DNA of 64,000 bases from Trichostrongylus colubriformis. Lineage: Eukaryota; Nematoda; Chromadorea; Rhabditida; Trichostrongylidae. Numbering within the stretch: the stretch's first letter is position 1; each line of letters starts with the position of its first letter. This document shows positions 25,605-37,163 of the stretch, piece by piece. Below the pieces are notes generated by a model. It was not told the origin of the DNA and did no database searches. It was given only the letters and a program-made list of their open reading frames with translations. Position numbers and translations under genes: made by a program. The stretch spans positions 37,167,919-37,231,918 of the forward strand of contig OZ022257.1 in NCBI GenBank assembly GCA_963978905.1. The letters are read 5' to 3'.

Positions 25605-25820
25605 CTAAAATGAATGTAACAAACTGTTTCTTTCAAATCCATTTGGAATGTCCTTATGGTTGACATAGACTGATCGTGAGGAAAAACGCGAGGAACTTTC
25701 AAAAAATGAACTGCCATCATCGCTCATGAAATACGCAGGGTCACACGAGGGAACAAATTTTCTGATTCCTATAGATAGGAGCTGCGTTTCTTTCTCTGTC
25801 ATCACTTCTTCCTTTCCCAC
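25605..25820 (-). pseudogene. Possible MULE transposase trace
   Basis: The minus frame reads KETQLLSIGIRKFVPSCDPA then YFMSDDGSSFFES. The MSDD-x-SxFF pattern resembles the DDE-core block of Mutator-like transposases (TDD-x-AF). The similarity breaks off after that. Weak; could be coincidence. Confidence 0.25.
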
Positions 25821-25843
25821 ATAAGGGGGTTTCGGTTTTTACA

Positions 25844-25883
25844 TATTGCAATCAACAACCGTCATAAGTTGTTGATTGCAATA
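25844..25883. repeat. Perfect 16-bp-arm palindrome
   Basis: TATTGCAATCAACAAC at 25844-25859 is exactly the reverse complement of 25868-25883, with an 8-nt loop, 51 bp before the mariner at 25935. It is AT-rich with no U-run, so a cruciform or insertion footprint is as likely as an RNA role. Confidence 0.85.
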
Positions 25884-25934
25884 CCATCCTGTAAGAAGTG
25901 CCGCCGACGACCTTCTCTCATTGGTCAGGTACTA

Positions 25935-27198
25935 TTAGGTTGGCGACTAATTAATTGCGGATTTTTGTTAGAAAATCAAAGACCTTTTTCCATAGAACTA
26001 AATAACTTTACTCTGTAATGTATTGCCCATTTTTACCAATGACCTTTTGCCATCTTTCAGGTAACATCATAATTCCGCGCTCATAAAACTTCAGGTTTTT
26101 ATCAGTGAAAAACGAAGTCAGGTACGATTTGACCTTATCATCACTACTGAAATTTTCACCACTCAAAGAATTTTGCAATGATCGAAACAAAAAGTAATCC
26201 GATGGTGCAAGGTCAGGACTATATGGTGGATGTGGCAAAACATCCCAACCAAGCTCCAATAATTTTTGCCGAGTGGCCAAAGATGTGTGTGGCCTTGCAT
26301 TGTCATGATGGAATACAACACTTTTCCGGTTAATTAATTCGGGTCACTTTTCTTGAACTGCATTGCTTAATTTTGTTAATTGTGCAATGTAGACATCAGA
26401 ATTGATCGTTTGGTTGGGTGGTAGGAGTTCAAAGTAGACAATCCCTTTGTATTCCACCAAACTGACAACAAAACCTTCTTTTGATGAATATCAGCTTTTG
26501 CTCTTATTTGAGCTGGTTCACCTGAGCGGCTCCACGATCTTTTTCGTTGTACATTATTGCTAACGACCCATTTTTCATCGCCAGTGATCATTCGTTTTAG
26601 AAGTGGATCATTTTCATCAAGTTTCTTTAGCAAATCGCAGATATCAATGCTTTTAAATGCGTTTCACCCATATATCCAGTTTTGACACGTACCTAAGTTG
26701 TTCTAAATGCTTTTCAATACATGTATGTGATACCTGTAGCTTCTCTGCAATCTCGCGTGTTATACTGTGACGATCCGAATCAAGTATTGCCTTGACTGGG
26801 TCGTTGTCAACTCCAACTGGACGACCAGAGCGTTTCTCATCTTTGAGAGAAAAATCACCAGAACGAAATCAGGCAAACCAATTTTGGCAATGCCGATCTT
26901 TTAAGGCTTCGGCACCATAAACAGCACATAACTTTTTGAGAGCTTGTGATGCGTTTTTCCCTTTAAGGAAATAATAAAGCAATGCATGACGAAAATGATT
27001 GTTTTGATTCTCCTTTTTTCAGCACACGCCAAACGAAAATAATGCAACCGATCAAGGAGCTTTCTTACTGATTGATAACAGGATTGCCTACTATTAGATA
27101 ACAGTATGTGTTTAACATTTGGCCCACGCCAGTAAAGCAAAATATTCAGCCAAAGCCATCTATGAGCGAAATCCGCAATGACTCAGTTTCCGACCTAA
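25935..27198 (-). mobile_element. Full-length mariner with both ends and TA duplication
   Basis: 1264 bp, flanked by TA (25933-25934 and 27199-27200). Inverted ends of 31 bp match at 24 positions (TTAGGTTGGCGACTAATTAA; TTAGGTCGGAAACTGAGTCA) and both run into ATTGCGGATTT. The minus-strand transposase is recognisable end to end: ALLYYFLKGKNASQALKKLC-like N-terminus, GDEKWV (first Asp), HHDNARPHTS (second), then exactly 34 residues to APSDYF (third), and PERWQKVIGKNGQYITE. Frameshifts and stops in the N-terminal half and around 26340 inactivate it, but the catalytic triad is intact. Confidence 0.9.
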
Positions 27199-27249
27199 TA
27201 TTAGGTGTATGCAGAATAAATGGCCAAAACAGACCACTTTTTTCAAAAC

Positions 27250-27608
27250 GCCATGTCTTCGCTCAGACACAACTTTATTTGTCGAAATACAAACCATTCG
27301 AATCTACACCACCTTGCCAACGATCTGTAAAGAAAATATGCTACTATGATAAAAATCTGGATTGCGAGAATTAATAAAGTCAGCAATGGCATTTTCAATC
27401 TGCATAGTATCGGCGAGCTCCTTCTGACGCAGGTTTGCATCGAGAACCCGGAAAAAGTGGTAATTTGTTGGGGTGGGAAATAAGGGGGCGAGGAGGGGGG
27501 GGGGGGGTGAGGGAGAGTCTCGCTGCTTAACTGCATCAGTTTTTGGCGGGTGACTAGCGAAGTGTGGGGTTTTGCGTTGTTTTGCACCCGGCAAAAACCA
27601 TTATCCAA
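27250..27608 (-). pseudogene. Mariner C-terminal fragment of another family
   Basis: The minus strand reads NNAKPHTSLVTRQKLMQL, then a frameshift at a poly-G tract, then TNYHFFRVLDANLRQKELAD and IENAIADFINSRNPDFYH. It is the last third of a mariner transposase, unlike the adjacent copy at 25935 in sequence. No terminal repeats. Confidence 0.75.
27495..27507 (+). repeat. 13-nt G homopolymer
   Basis: Thirteen consecutive G within the mariner fragment; probably the cause of its frameshift. Confidence 0.9.
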
Positions 27609-27662
27609 CCATAATTCATATTATCATTATATCCGATATATGCCCATGCGCGACAATATGAT

Positions 27663-28798
27663 GAGCATTCTAGTTCCATTTAGAATCGTGGTAGCAGGTG
27701 AATCCGATTTGGACTATACAATGACTTGCGGGGCCAGCCGATAAGTAGGATTAAGCTATCTCAACATCTGGGCGAAGTAAGCCTACATCAAACGTCACCT
27801 TGTCACGACGACCCCTTTAATCACAGGCCAATCACTTTAGCACATTTCCTTTTTGGTGTCTCTGCGCCAATGCTGCTGTACTGCCGGTCACGACTACCTT
27901 CTTATCCTAACACCACGTATTTACCTCATACTATCCCTTGTTTTCGGAGTCAAAGAATTTCACCTGATACTGCCCTGGTGACTTTGCTTGACTGGCTTCA
28001 GTGTTCACCAAACTGGCGATAGTTCTAATTTTCCCAATCAGCTAGCAAGCTGTTTCTGAGCAGGAGCAGCAAAGGGTTCAATGCCACTAGAAGTTTGCCT
28101 CGAACAGAGGGCCCTCCACACTGCAGCATTGCGCCAATACCTTCACGCATTTTTCTTTTATGCCGATCAAATCTTCCTTGCAAAGTATGCCTGGAACCGC
28201 ATATGTCGCACTGCACTCTAGAATGCTGGGTAAGTGTCACGGGGTCGAATTTCCGCGTGGCCGCGCGCGACGAGCGGCGCGGCGGGTGCGAGTGCCATGG
28301 CGGCCTTCAAGCGAGGTAATGTGTCATGAGTGGAAGCGCAGACGTTACGCAGTCTCACTCGGCCCGCTTTCAAGGACAATCGATACGGCGAGTCGTACTG
28401 GTGGCGGCACGAATGCACCGCAGCGAAGCGGGAATTCGACGTCGTGACCTCCACCCTAGAATGCTGTCTCCTCTTTCTTTGCTGTAGTGGTTCGTCTTGA
28501 AGTGATGATAGCACGATTGACGCCATCTTCTTTATTTGCTGTGAGTACACTCCGTGGTTCTGCCGATATGACGGCCTTTTATTGGCAGCTATAAGAGCAC
28601 TGTGACTGAAATGGTAACGGGGAGGTTCAGTTGTTGGAATAAAAGCACTGACTTGTACATGGGGGGAGATGCTGGGGTAGATTATCAGCGGAGATGTTGG
28701 GATAGTTTAATCCTACTTATCGGCTGGCCCCGCAAGTCATTGTATAGTCCAAATCGGATTCACCTACTATCACGATTCTAAATGGAACTAGAATGCTC
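27663..28798. mobile_element. Foldback element with 107-bp terminal inverted repeats
   Basis: Left arm 27663-27769 and right arm 28692-28798 are reverse complements with only a few mismatches (both contain AATGACTTGCGGGGCCAGCC). The 0.92-kb interior has no transposase and carries a nested MITE. No clear target duplication. Probably a non-autonomous DNA transposon. Confidence 0.85.
28228..28456. mobile_element. GC-rich MITE with 9-bp target duplication, nested
   Basis: 229 bp bounded by the direct repeat TAGAATGCT at 28219-28227 and 28457-28465. The ends are imperfect inverted repeats (GGGTAAGTGTCACG and the reverse of CGTGACCTCCACCC), followed by TCGAATT(T/C)CCGC on both arms. A 9-bp duplication points to the Mutator-like superfamily. 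Confidence 0.8.
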
Positions 28799-29582
28799 GG
28801 CGCAACCCACACAAGGGATTGATCAACGCCAAAAACTTGAGCTTCAAATTTATTCCTCGATTGACCAGAATTATCTCTAACTGAATATATTAGAAGGATG
28901 ACGTGAAACTTATTCTACGACTAGGGAGGGTAAGGGGCAAAGGGGTGAGAATGCAGTTTCATCCGCAAAAAAAAGGAATGTAAGCAGGGAATGCGTGGTA
29001 ACTATCTCACCCCTGCGAAGCTCCTCGTCCCTCCCTGGGTCGACCGAAATTCGCATCTCACTTGCTCACGATAGCGCTTTCTGTATCGTAAGGAAAATGA
29101 AACAACTTGTCACTGAAAACGCATGGAATCAGTCGCAGCAAACTTTGCGTGTAACGTAAGAACATTATCTCGGTGCTCTTGAGTGTGTGCGCAATATGCG
29201 ACTTCTGTGTCGTCACCCTTGATGTCACGTATGTACTTCCTCGTCTCCTCCCTCCCCTACCCATTTTGAACGCCCATTCCCTCTCGACAGATCAATGAAC
29301 TTTTTCAGAGCAATTTCTGATCTGTAAATTTCGTGAATTTTTGCTGCTTCTGGCAATTTGCAGTACAAACTTTCAGTGACCCTCCATTTTGCAGAAGATC
29401 CATATTCATATCTCGCGCACCTCAAAAAAAAAATCGAAATCCATTCTCTAACTTTTATTTGCGAACAGAGATGGGCGGAAACACAAAAACTGCAATAAAA
29501 ACCAAACTACTGGAATGTAGTAGAGAAAACTGAGCGAGTAGCGGAGAATCGCTATCGATCAATCAATCCATCACTAGCTAAA
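28799..29582. other. Intergenic, 3' flank of gene X1
   Basis: No recognisable exon or repeat. Short frames on both strands only. Confidence 0.4.
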
Positions 29583-31311
29583 TCACATTCCATCGATGCA
29601 TGAGACAAGATCGTTAAGCTCCTCCTGTTGGTATGCCGAAGGGCGTACAGGTGAGAAAGCTTCACCGTAAGGCGAGTACTGCAAAAATCAATCCTTTCAA
29701 CTCTTCAAAACTCTGGGGTACTACTTCAACTTGGTACGAGTATGGCACACACTGAATGATTTAGCTGGATGAAGATTGCACATTTGTGGAAAATGATCAA
29801 ATGCTGGCAGGCTCATTCTAAGCTGCGACATGATCTGTCGGTTTTTTTTTGTCAGAAAGTGAGCAGCTACGTTGAGTGTGAGGGTGGATGACTAAGGGGT
29901 CCTTCGTCCTCACTGGTGGGTGCACCGAATAACTGCTCCTTATCGGTGGACCCCACCATGCAAGTTTCAACACTCGTTGTCAGTCTACAAGTATGTCTAC
30001 CGTCTTTGTCTTTTAGATACTCTCTGAAATCCTGTGTTCGTAAAATGCCGCGTGCAGGATCTGGCTGACGCTCTATCGTACTTCTGCAGTTAACCCGACC
30101 AAATGAGCATCTTTAGTGAATGAGAGAACTTACTTCAACACTGACAAGCCCGACTGTCTTTTCATCTACTAAATATCTGTTCGAGCTGTCATATATTAAA
30201 TGAAATTTCGATTCTGAAGTTGTAATGCAATGAGCCAACCTGAGCAGCGTAATGTACGGAAGGGAAGTGTACAGGTGCGGGAAGATCTTTAGGATCGATA
30301 CCTGTAATTCTGTAGGATCAAATTGCACAGGCCTTAATGTCTAGTTGTAAGCATAATGAGGAGTAATTAGGGTAAGCCGGAGTAGGAAAACATAGTCACT
30401 TGAAATGCATGCGTGGGATTGATAGCACAATTCACCTTTGTGAGTACACACGCTCAATAATGATTTTCGGAATGCTAGAGGATATGTAAACGAAGAAAAA
30501 ACCAAGAAAATCCCAAACTGGTCTTTTTGACTTTGGCCTTGACGAGATCAGAGCCCGGAAACAGGCATTAGGACAAGTTTTGTTCGAGGTTATCAACCTA
30601 AATTCAGCAAAGCTACCTTTTGCCCTTGATAGCGTCACTTTTGCTACCAAGACTTCCCCCATCCTAACTTATCATGACATGCTCTTTCTTCAATGTGCTT
30701 ACCGTTCATCCTAGCCCTCATCTGAAGGTGTACCCTTTGCAGCTGCGGAAGAGGCTATATGCTCAACACTGTAAACGAAATAGTGGAATCATCGCGAAAT
30801 ATACCTTCAAAGGAGGCGATCCGTGGAGCAACTGGCCTGAGCAGACGTGCCTTAGGCTGATCATGGCCCTGCCGTGGCAGACCATCGTGAGGTGGGACAA
30901 GCAGAGCAGAATGCTATGCAGGGAAACGAGCAAGCTTTTCTCCCAGGTGATTGGGCCACGCGGCTGCATGGCGCGAGAACAAATTCACGATGGAAACACT
31001 TAGATGAAATGAATTCCATTTGTCTAGTTTTCTACTCGGTTATTCCATTCCATTTCTTCTGCCATACTATTTATTATCTCCTCTATTTTCATATCTAACA
31101 ATCAAACAAATTATCCCTCCCGCTGCTCATGCAACGCACCTGCGTCAATTGTACCGATTGGTTGCTGATTTGCCTGTACGGGTACGGCATGCACAGTCTG
31201 GAGCTCATATGGGCTTTGTATTACATTGGACACTGTGATATCAGGGAATTGCTGTGGGCAGCTCGAATAAGCGAGGTAGAAATCATTTGGTATCCCAATA
31301 TATTGCGATTC
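29583..31311 (-). CDS. Unrecognised gene X1, 3' part (three exons)
   Basis: I do not recognise the family. Exons: 31311-31140 (starts phase 0, ends phase 1; begins ESQYIGIPNDFYLAYSS), 30309-30134 (ends LVDEKTVGLVSVE before GTAAGT) and 29678-29583 (begins YSPYGEAFSPVRP, ends LNDLVSCIDGM-stop). Acceptors are GTGTTCAG, GATCCTACAG and TTTTTGCAG. The first and last exons are clearly paralogous to exons of the gene at 57634-60123, with identical phases, which is the best evidence that they are real. The middle exon has no counterpart there and is the least certain; another frame of it is also open for part of its length. No signal peptide, membrane span or catalytic motif is visible. The first exon must be joined to something upstream, most simply the exons at 36563-37163. 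Confidence 0.55.
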
Positions 31312-31746
31312 CTGAACACTGACCATGAAAGTATGAGCACAGGTGAGAAACAAACTGTTGCACAAACCAACGGCGAGATATATTTTTCTGACTTGGAAGG
31401 TGAATTAAGTTGGGTGCTGTACTTGGGTTTCATGTACTCGACGGGAGATTCCATTTCCTAAATTGAACGACATAGGAGTTTACATCCTCAACCCATTATG
31501 AAAGTTTAAATCCTCCTCGAATGGTCAATGTTTTTAAGGTAACTCCAGGTGCTAGCCGTTGGAGTGAAAGGACGCTTATGGACCCTCACCATTAGTGGCA
31601 ATGCGGCGATGTTGTTGTGTTCAGCAGCTTTCAATGCAATGCCACAGTGCTCCATCAAATTTAGTTATCATTGGTGCTGCCTTTTCATAAGGAACGCTTC
31701 ACAGTAGACATTTTCAAGGAGCTCGGGTCAATATGGGTTCGGGGGC

Positions 31747-31761
31747 GGGGGGGGGGGGGGG
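31747..31761 (+). repeat. 15-nt G homopolymer
   Basis: Fifteen consecutive G preceded by GGGGGC. No gene nearby on this strand. Confidence 0.9.
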
Positions 31762-32850
31762 TGTAGAAGACACGCGACACCACGCTCCATGACTGACTGA
31801 AGGCGTATCGCGAAGCATTGCTCAAAACATGGAAGAACGTGATAAACATGGCTATGAGTGACTTTCAGCCCAAGGCTGGGAGGAGGGAGCTCTGGGTGAA
31901 TGAATCATCTTTCACTGATGTAAGAAACTTAGGTTTAGGCTTTAATTGACATCCCCCTATCACAAGAACAAAGCAACTGTCATTATCTGCTGCAGAAATG
32001 AATCAGTGGAAGCGTCCTTTGCATCTTTTTACGCGAATGCGAACTTGAGGTGTAAACGAGAATCGCGCCTCCACTGCCTCCGACCGAAGATGAACCAAAA
32101 GCTCTTGTGTGCTGATACATACGTCTTACATGATGAAAGTGATTCAAATGAGCGTTTCGCTTTCGTTGAAGTTGAGAACGAGTTGCTATGGTCATTGGCA
32201 GGGAAGCGATGGGGAGAGAGGGCTTCATCTGCATTTAGGTGTGGCATGGCATTTCGCTGCGGTAGCAGACTCCAAAGTTCTCACGCATAACTTCTGTTTT
32301 CACTGCATATTTTCGATTTGCGCGACGACGTAGTCTTGATCATTAGGAACAGGCTGCGAGAAGGCTTTTCTTACATCAATATTGTTCGAATACTCCAGAG
32401 GAAGAGCTTGTGAAGCTGTAGCAAAGACATCCTGTCCAACTTCTGAAAACCTCGACTCAGCCACTGAATACATTGATTAGTTGTATTCTATACTTTTCTC
32501 CATTTACTTCTCATGACATTGTTCGTTGAAGCGTACGAAGCGATAGCCGCTAGCATTCACCCCAGAATTCAGTCAGTGGGTATGAGATTCTTTCCAAGAT
32601 AGTTGCAGGCATATCGAAGCCCACGCTTTTCGAGGACAGCGAGGGCGATAATGTAGTTTCACTGGAAAAGGGCTCGAGAACTGCTGCTGTACGGAGAACA
32701 GTTTTGTACCACCGCCACGTATTACTCCTCCGCCTGGCATAAATATGATACCACGTACGAGTAAAACCGTCCACCAACAAAATTTAAATGTACACTACAG
32801 CAAACTCGAGTTGGGTCACTGCCAACCACAAATGCGTCAGTGGCCCCCGC

Positions 32851-33425
32851 CATTAAAGGCAGCATAAGGGGAAAGTCGTACGAAAAGTAGAAGAAGTAGT
32901 GATTGTGAAAGTCGAGATGCCTTGTAACAGGACAGTGAAGAAACAACGGATGGAATTGGCCAAAAGCCCAAGAAATAGAACCCCCTTTCCACTGTTGATT
33001 CTCGACGCGGACGACCTGTTCGTCAAGAGGGGAGTAGTCTGGTCTAGTTTTCCATTGGCATTCTGCCAAGTTAACACAGTGGAATGTTTGGAAATACGAC
33101 AACATTTTTTTTTGAGTGAGTTTCAAGCTAAAACTGCGAAAGCGCGTCGCAAAACCTTCGATCCTGCCGCATCTCCTTGGCCGCTCCCACCCCAGTCAAT
33201 CGGGAATTACGTCATCGGGAGGCGGGATCGTTTTATCCAAGAGGCGGGACAGTTGCGCGGTTGCGGCTCTTTACGGCGTTTCTACAGCTCGGAGGGGCGC
33301 TTTTTCACCGGGATTTCACCACAGGTAGCCTTCTTAGGCCCAGGACTACCACGTGAGTGACTTCCTGTAGGGATTTCTCCATTACCACATTACCCCTAAT
33401 GCTGTCTTTAAATGACTGCACGCTC
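32851..33425 (+). repeat. Dispersed 0.56-kb repeat family, copy 2
   Basis: Colinear with 51339-51905 from AAAGGCAGC through AACAGGACAGTG, TTTTCCATTGGCATT and GGGATTTCTC to CATTACCCCTAATGCTGT. It lies in the long intron between the candidate exons at 36563 and 31311. Confidence 0.75.
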
Positions 33426-33693
33426 GAGTGTCCTGTTGCACACCCGGTAGAGTGAGGGTAATTGCTCGTGATCGACGTGGACTGTTTGCTTCCTCTGCAC
33501 GTTACGCTTGAGCGCTCTACAGATATTTCCACTGGGCAACTATGGGTCCTATCACCTACTTATGTCAAAAGGCAGATAAGTATGGATAGTCAATATTAAG
33601 GAAATGCAACCCGGTTTTTATGTTACGGCACGGGAAAAAGTTGAATGAATAAAGTGAATACCGAAATCCAGCTTTATTGTGTTCTCCATGTCC

Positions 33694-34153
33694 GGTACTT
33701 CCTCATGAAAATTCCATGCATAGGCAGATGTCTCCCATTGCTTACCCTGTTCATGCTCACCAAGTCATTTTGTAGAAAAGGAGAGAACGATCATTCTTGC
33801 TCACCGTATTTTTCGCTTCTGGTTTAGTTGCTTCCTGTGATGCAAGTAAAGGAGAAACCGAATTTTCACCAATGTTCGCAACAATGGTGTTTTGCGGAAC
33901 GTTCTGTTGCGCCTGGCTACACGGTACTTCCTCATGAAAATCCCATGCATAGGCAGAGGTCTCCCATTGTTTACCCTGTTCATGCTCACCAAGTCATTTT
34001 ACAGAAAAAAAGAAAACGACCATTCTTGCTCACCGTATTTTTCGCTTCTGGTTTAGTTGCTCCCTGTGATGCAAGTAAAGGAGAAACCGAATTTTCACCG
34101 ATGTTCGCAACAATGGTGTTTTGCGGAACGTTGTGCTGGGCCTGTCTACACGG
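33694..34153 (+). repeat. 229-bp tandem duplication with a conserved frame
   Basis: Two head-to-tail copies (33694-33922 and 33923-34153) differ at few positions. In both, one frame reads FLLTVFFASGLVA-(S/P)-CDASKGE then TEFSPMFATMVFCGT, a hydrophobic signal-like stretch followed by Cys residues. A TTTTACAG acceptor precedes it in copy 2 but not in copy 1 (TTTTGTAG). It is opposite in strand to the surrounding candidate gene. Coding status unproven. Confidence 0.6.
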
Positions 34154-34505
34154 CTCTGTGGTCACTGGTATCTGAACCAGTTAATGCTACGTCACTAAGC
34201 CTCCTCCAGTTGACTCAGATTAGCTTTCACTTCAGAGGTACGTGAACCGAGGAATTTTTCTGAATGCTACGTTCAATTTCTGGGACGCTTGAACTTCATA
34301 ATCTTTCAGAAGAAGCTACCCCAAGTAAGCTCGTGCGCCAACGGTAATTCACTCATCAGGATAAGACCAATATTAGAATAACATTACTAAGTTGAAGCTT
34401 TCACTCGGCGGGAATGATGCTGCTCCAGCACAACAGACTGCTGACGCTCCCACACTCCATCTAACAAGGGAGGGTCATCAGGTCAGTCCGGCCTTTTGCG
34501 ATGGA

Positions 34506-35134
34506 ATGTATACCACTGCACTCGTCTTGGGACGAGAAACTCAAATCTGCCTTCCAAATTTGCGAAACTATTCTGTGAGCAAAGTTATGAAGGGTAGTCT
34601 CCCGACATGGTCGACTCTCTCTCTCGCATGTTCGCATGAGTGGACGTGGAATGCAAGCACAGCAAGGTGAGTTGTGGTGTACTGGATACGATGGTTGTTT
34701 CACAGGAGATGGGCCGCAGATTCGCATCCTTTGTGCGACTGCTCTTTTGCTTTTTCTCCCTTCAGCTCATATGAACCCAGAAAGTGCGTATTAGTAGGTA
34801 TTTGAAAGGTTTACCTCTTCATTCAACATCAAGAGGGGACAAAATTCCACGTTTCCTGATTTATGCATTTTTTCAAGACTTTCATTTTTTTTTTCATTTT
34901 TTCGCACAAAGGATCCGAACCTGCGACCCATCTCCTGTGAAACAACTATCGTATTCAGTACACCACAACTCACCTTGCTGTGCTAGCATTCCACGTCCAC
35001 TCATGCGAACATGCGAGAGAGAGAGTCGACCATGTCGGGAGACTACCCTTCATAACTTTGCTCACAGAATCGTTTCGCAAATTTGGAAGGCAGATTTGAG
35101 TTTCTCGTCTCAAGACGAGTACAGTGGTATACAT
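34506..35134. repeat. Large inverted repeat: 233-bp arms, 163-bp loop
   Basis: Arm 34506-34738 and arm 34902-35134 are reverse complements with about nine mismatches (about 96%). The arms have tRNA-like character at the loop side (GGTGAGTTGTGG, then a B-box-like AGATTCGCATCC). The structure lies in the putative 5.2-kb intron of gene X1, so the transcript could fold into a long near-perfect hairpin. Confidence 0.9.
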
Positions 35135-35509
35135 GGAGCTGGAGTCCTAAGAGCCGAGCAACTGGCTGCGGAGGTCATATTTAGAGTTAGAACCCATGGA
35201 GCTATATCCACTTTGCACCCCATGGAGCTATATCCACTTTGCACCAGGTGACTGTGCCAATGTTGGCTCTGTACCTGAAGGAAGCGCTCTGTTCGTGTGT
35301 TGTTTGCAGCGACAATATCATTACTGGCTCTCCAACTTCGCTAGGAACTGTTGGGAATTCCCTTCAATCACCGGAGAATAAATATCCAATAACAACAAGT
35401 TGATGAGCTGGCGAATGTTATGCGTATCGTTTATGTTTCACGTTTCACTTACAATTAGCCTCCTTTGTACTACAGTTTACACTAATGGGGGAGCACGTGT
35501 TAAATATCA

Positions 35510-35925
35510 GGCCGCGTTCATACTTTGCACACCGACGCTGTCGCCGCCGGTGCCGAAGTTAATTTGACTCCGACACCGGCGTCAACGACGTCGAACTGAT
35601 GCAACCATTTGCCTACCGCAGACGACGGCGTCAATAGATGATGCGCACCCTTTGCAAAACGCTCGACTCAACCACACTACAGTGTGGTGATCGTAGCCAG
35701 AGCCCAGGAATCCAAATTCGAATATGGTATAGTGTGGCCCTATGCCAAGATTCAAAATTGAAATCATAGGCTTTCGCCACGGTCACCATACTGTAGTGTG
35801 GTTGGGTCGAGCGTTTTGTATACGGTGCGCACTATGTATTGACACCGTCTTCTGCGGCAGGCAAATGGCTGCGTCAGTTTGATGCCGTCGCTGCCGGTGT
35901 CGGTGCGCAAAGTATCAACGCGGCC
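35510..35925. mobile_element. GGCCGC-TTCATACTTTGC MITE, copy 1
   Basis: 416 bp with long inverted ends: GGCCGCGTTCATACTTTGCA and the reverse of GCGCAAAGTATCAACGCGGC. Inner parts also pair (CACACTACAGTGTGG). Related to elements at 48300, 53403 and 54206. Non-coding. Confidence 0.75.
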
Positions 35926-36562
35926 TTCAACAGCAACATGCCTTCGAGTGGCTGTCTTGTCAATAACGTAGATTCCATACATGCATGGCCCTGTGGAGCT
36001 TATACTTTCTCATGCCAAGACTTCTTACTTTTTACCCGCTGCTCTTCCCCCTCTGAGTGTACACCCCACATTTTACTTTTATCTGATGGAAAAAGTGATT
36101 CAGTTTCAACAATCACATAAGCAGTGTTCTGCATTCCTATACACTATCATGCATAGTCTCCAGTTACCGTTTTTGCGAAAATATGATATCTGCGGGAAAG
36201 AATTAGATACGTAACGATCGGAAGAAGTATGGAGATCGCGAATCTGCGTTTCTGTAGAGATGAGAATGTGGAACCTTCATTTCTCTGATTCTTTCAACGA
36301 GGCACAGGCTGTTAATCGATACGTATCTAATCCTTTTCTGCACACTTGACAATGCCCCATTTCCACAAAAGCCCGAATTCCACGTACTCTTCTAATCGTT
36401 ACGCATCGTTGCCATTTTCACCTAATCCACAGTCCGCGAAAACGTCAGTTACATCACCATTAACTCCCCACCCTACACCCCTACACATTATTGACTCTCA
36501 TCCGTACGTCCCCTTCTGAATGCCTGGAATAAACCGGATTAGATGCTTGTGCGAAAACTTAC

Positions 36563-37163
36563 GTCGATAGAGCCGGCTTCATTCTCCAAAATCTTTGTCA
36601 GATTTGGGCTATTCTCCATGTAGTAGTTAACGGTGTAACTTGGTAATTCGTTCACGTAAGCCGACGCTATAGGAATTGAGATACAATCTGCCGGCAACTT
36701 TTCACAGTGGGTGCTATCGCAGTGAGGGGGCATCTTATAAGAAGTTGCAATCTAAGCATCTTGGATCGATCTCTGAGTAGTCAATCTGCATACACATTTT
36801 CGTCTGAGCCTTATTGGAGGAAAGGGGGAGGGCTCCCTTTCCCTTCTAGGCTTAGGTAAAAATAATGTCCATAGTGGGATGGCCCCCTCCTTGCGATAGC
36901 ACCGCACAGTGCATTTAGTTGTTCTTACGTTTGAAGATAGAGGGTTTCTGTTGTGGAAAATGCGCAGGGAAAGGATGATTGATTTGCTTTGGATCATCGG
37001 AGGCAGCCTGGAAGCAAACAGACTGAAATATAGTCAATGCCTGGTCAAGAGCGCTTACCTGCCTATGATGAGTGGGTAAAGTTTCCTCCCCACATGTGGC
37101 CCATGGTCGTTCTGCATTCATGTAGTAGGTGCTCCTGACGAACGGGCATGGGCGGTTGTCCAT
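36563..37163 (-). CDS. Candidate 5' exons of gene X1
   Basis: Two open exons with good donors: 37163-37059 (ATG start, MDNRPCPFVRSTYYMNAERP onward, 35 codons, donor CAG|GTAAGC) and 36733-36563 (contains HCEKLPADCISIPI and NYYMENSPNLTKILENEAG, donor GAC|GTAAGT). Both end in phase 0, matching the phase-0 start of the exon at 31311, so they may be the 5' end of that gene across a 5.2-kb intron. A possible exon at 37011-36911 (acceptor ATATTTCAG) does not fit the phase and is left out. The product is unrecognised; several Cys residues suggest a structured domain. Confidence 0.4.

Noticed and set aside
36911..37011. Extra exon between the candidate X1 exons
   Set aside because: It has a good acceptor and donor but ends in phase 1, and no downstream acceptor has the matching phase.
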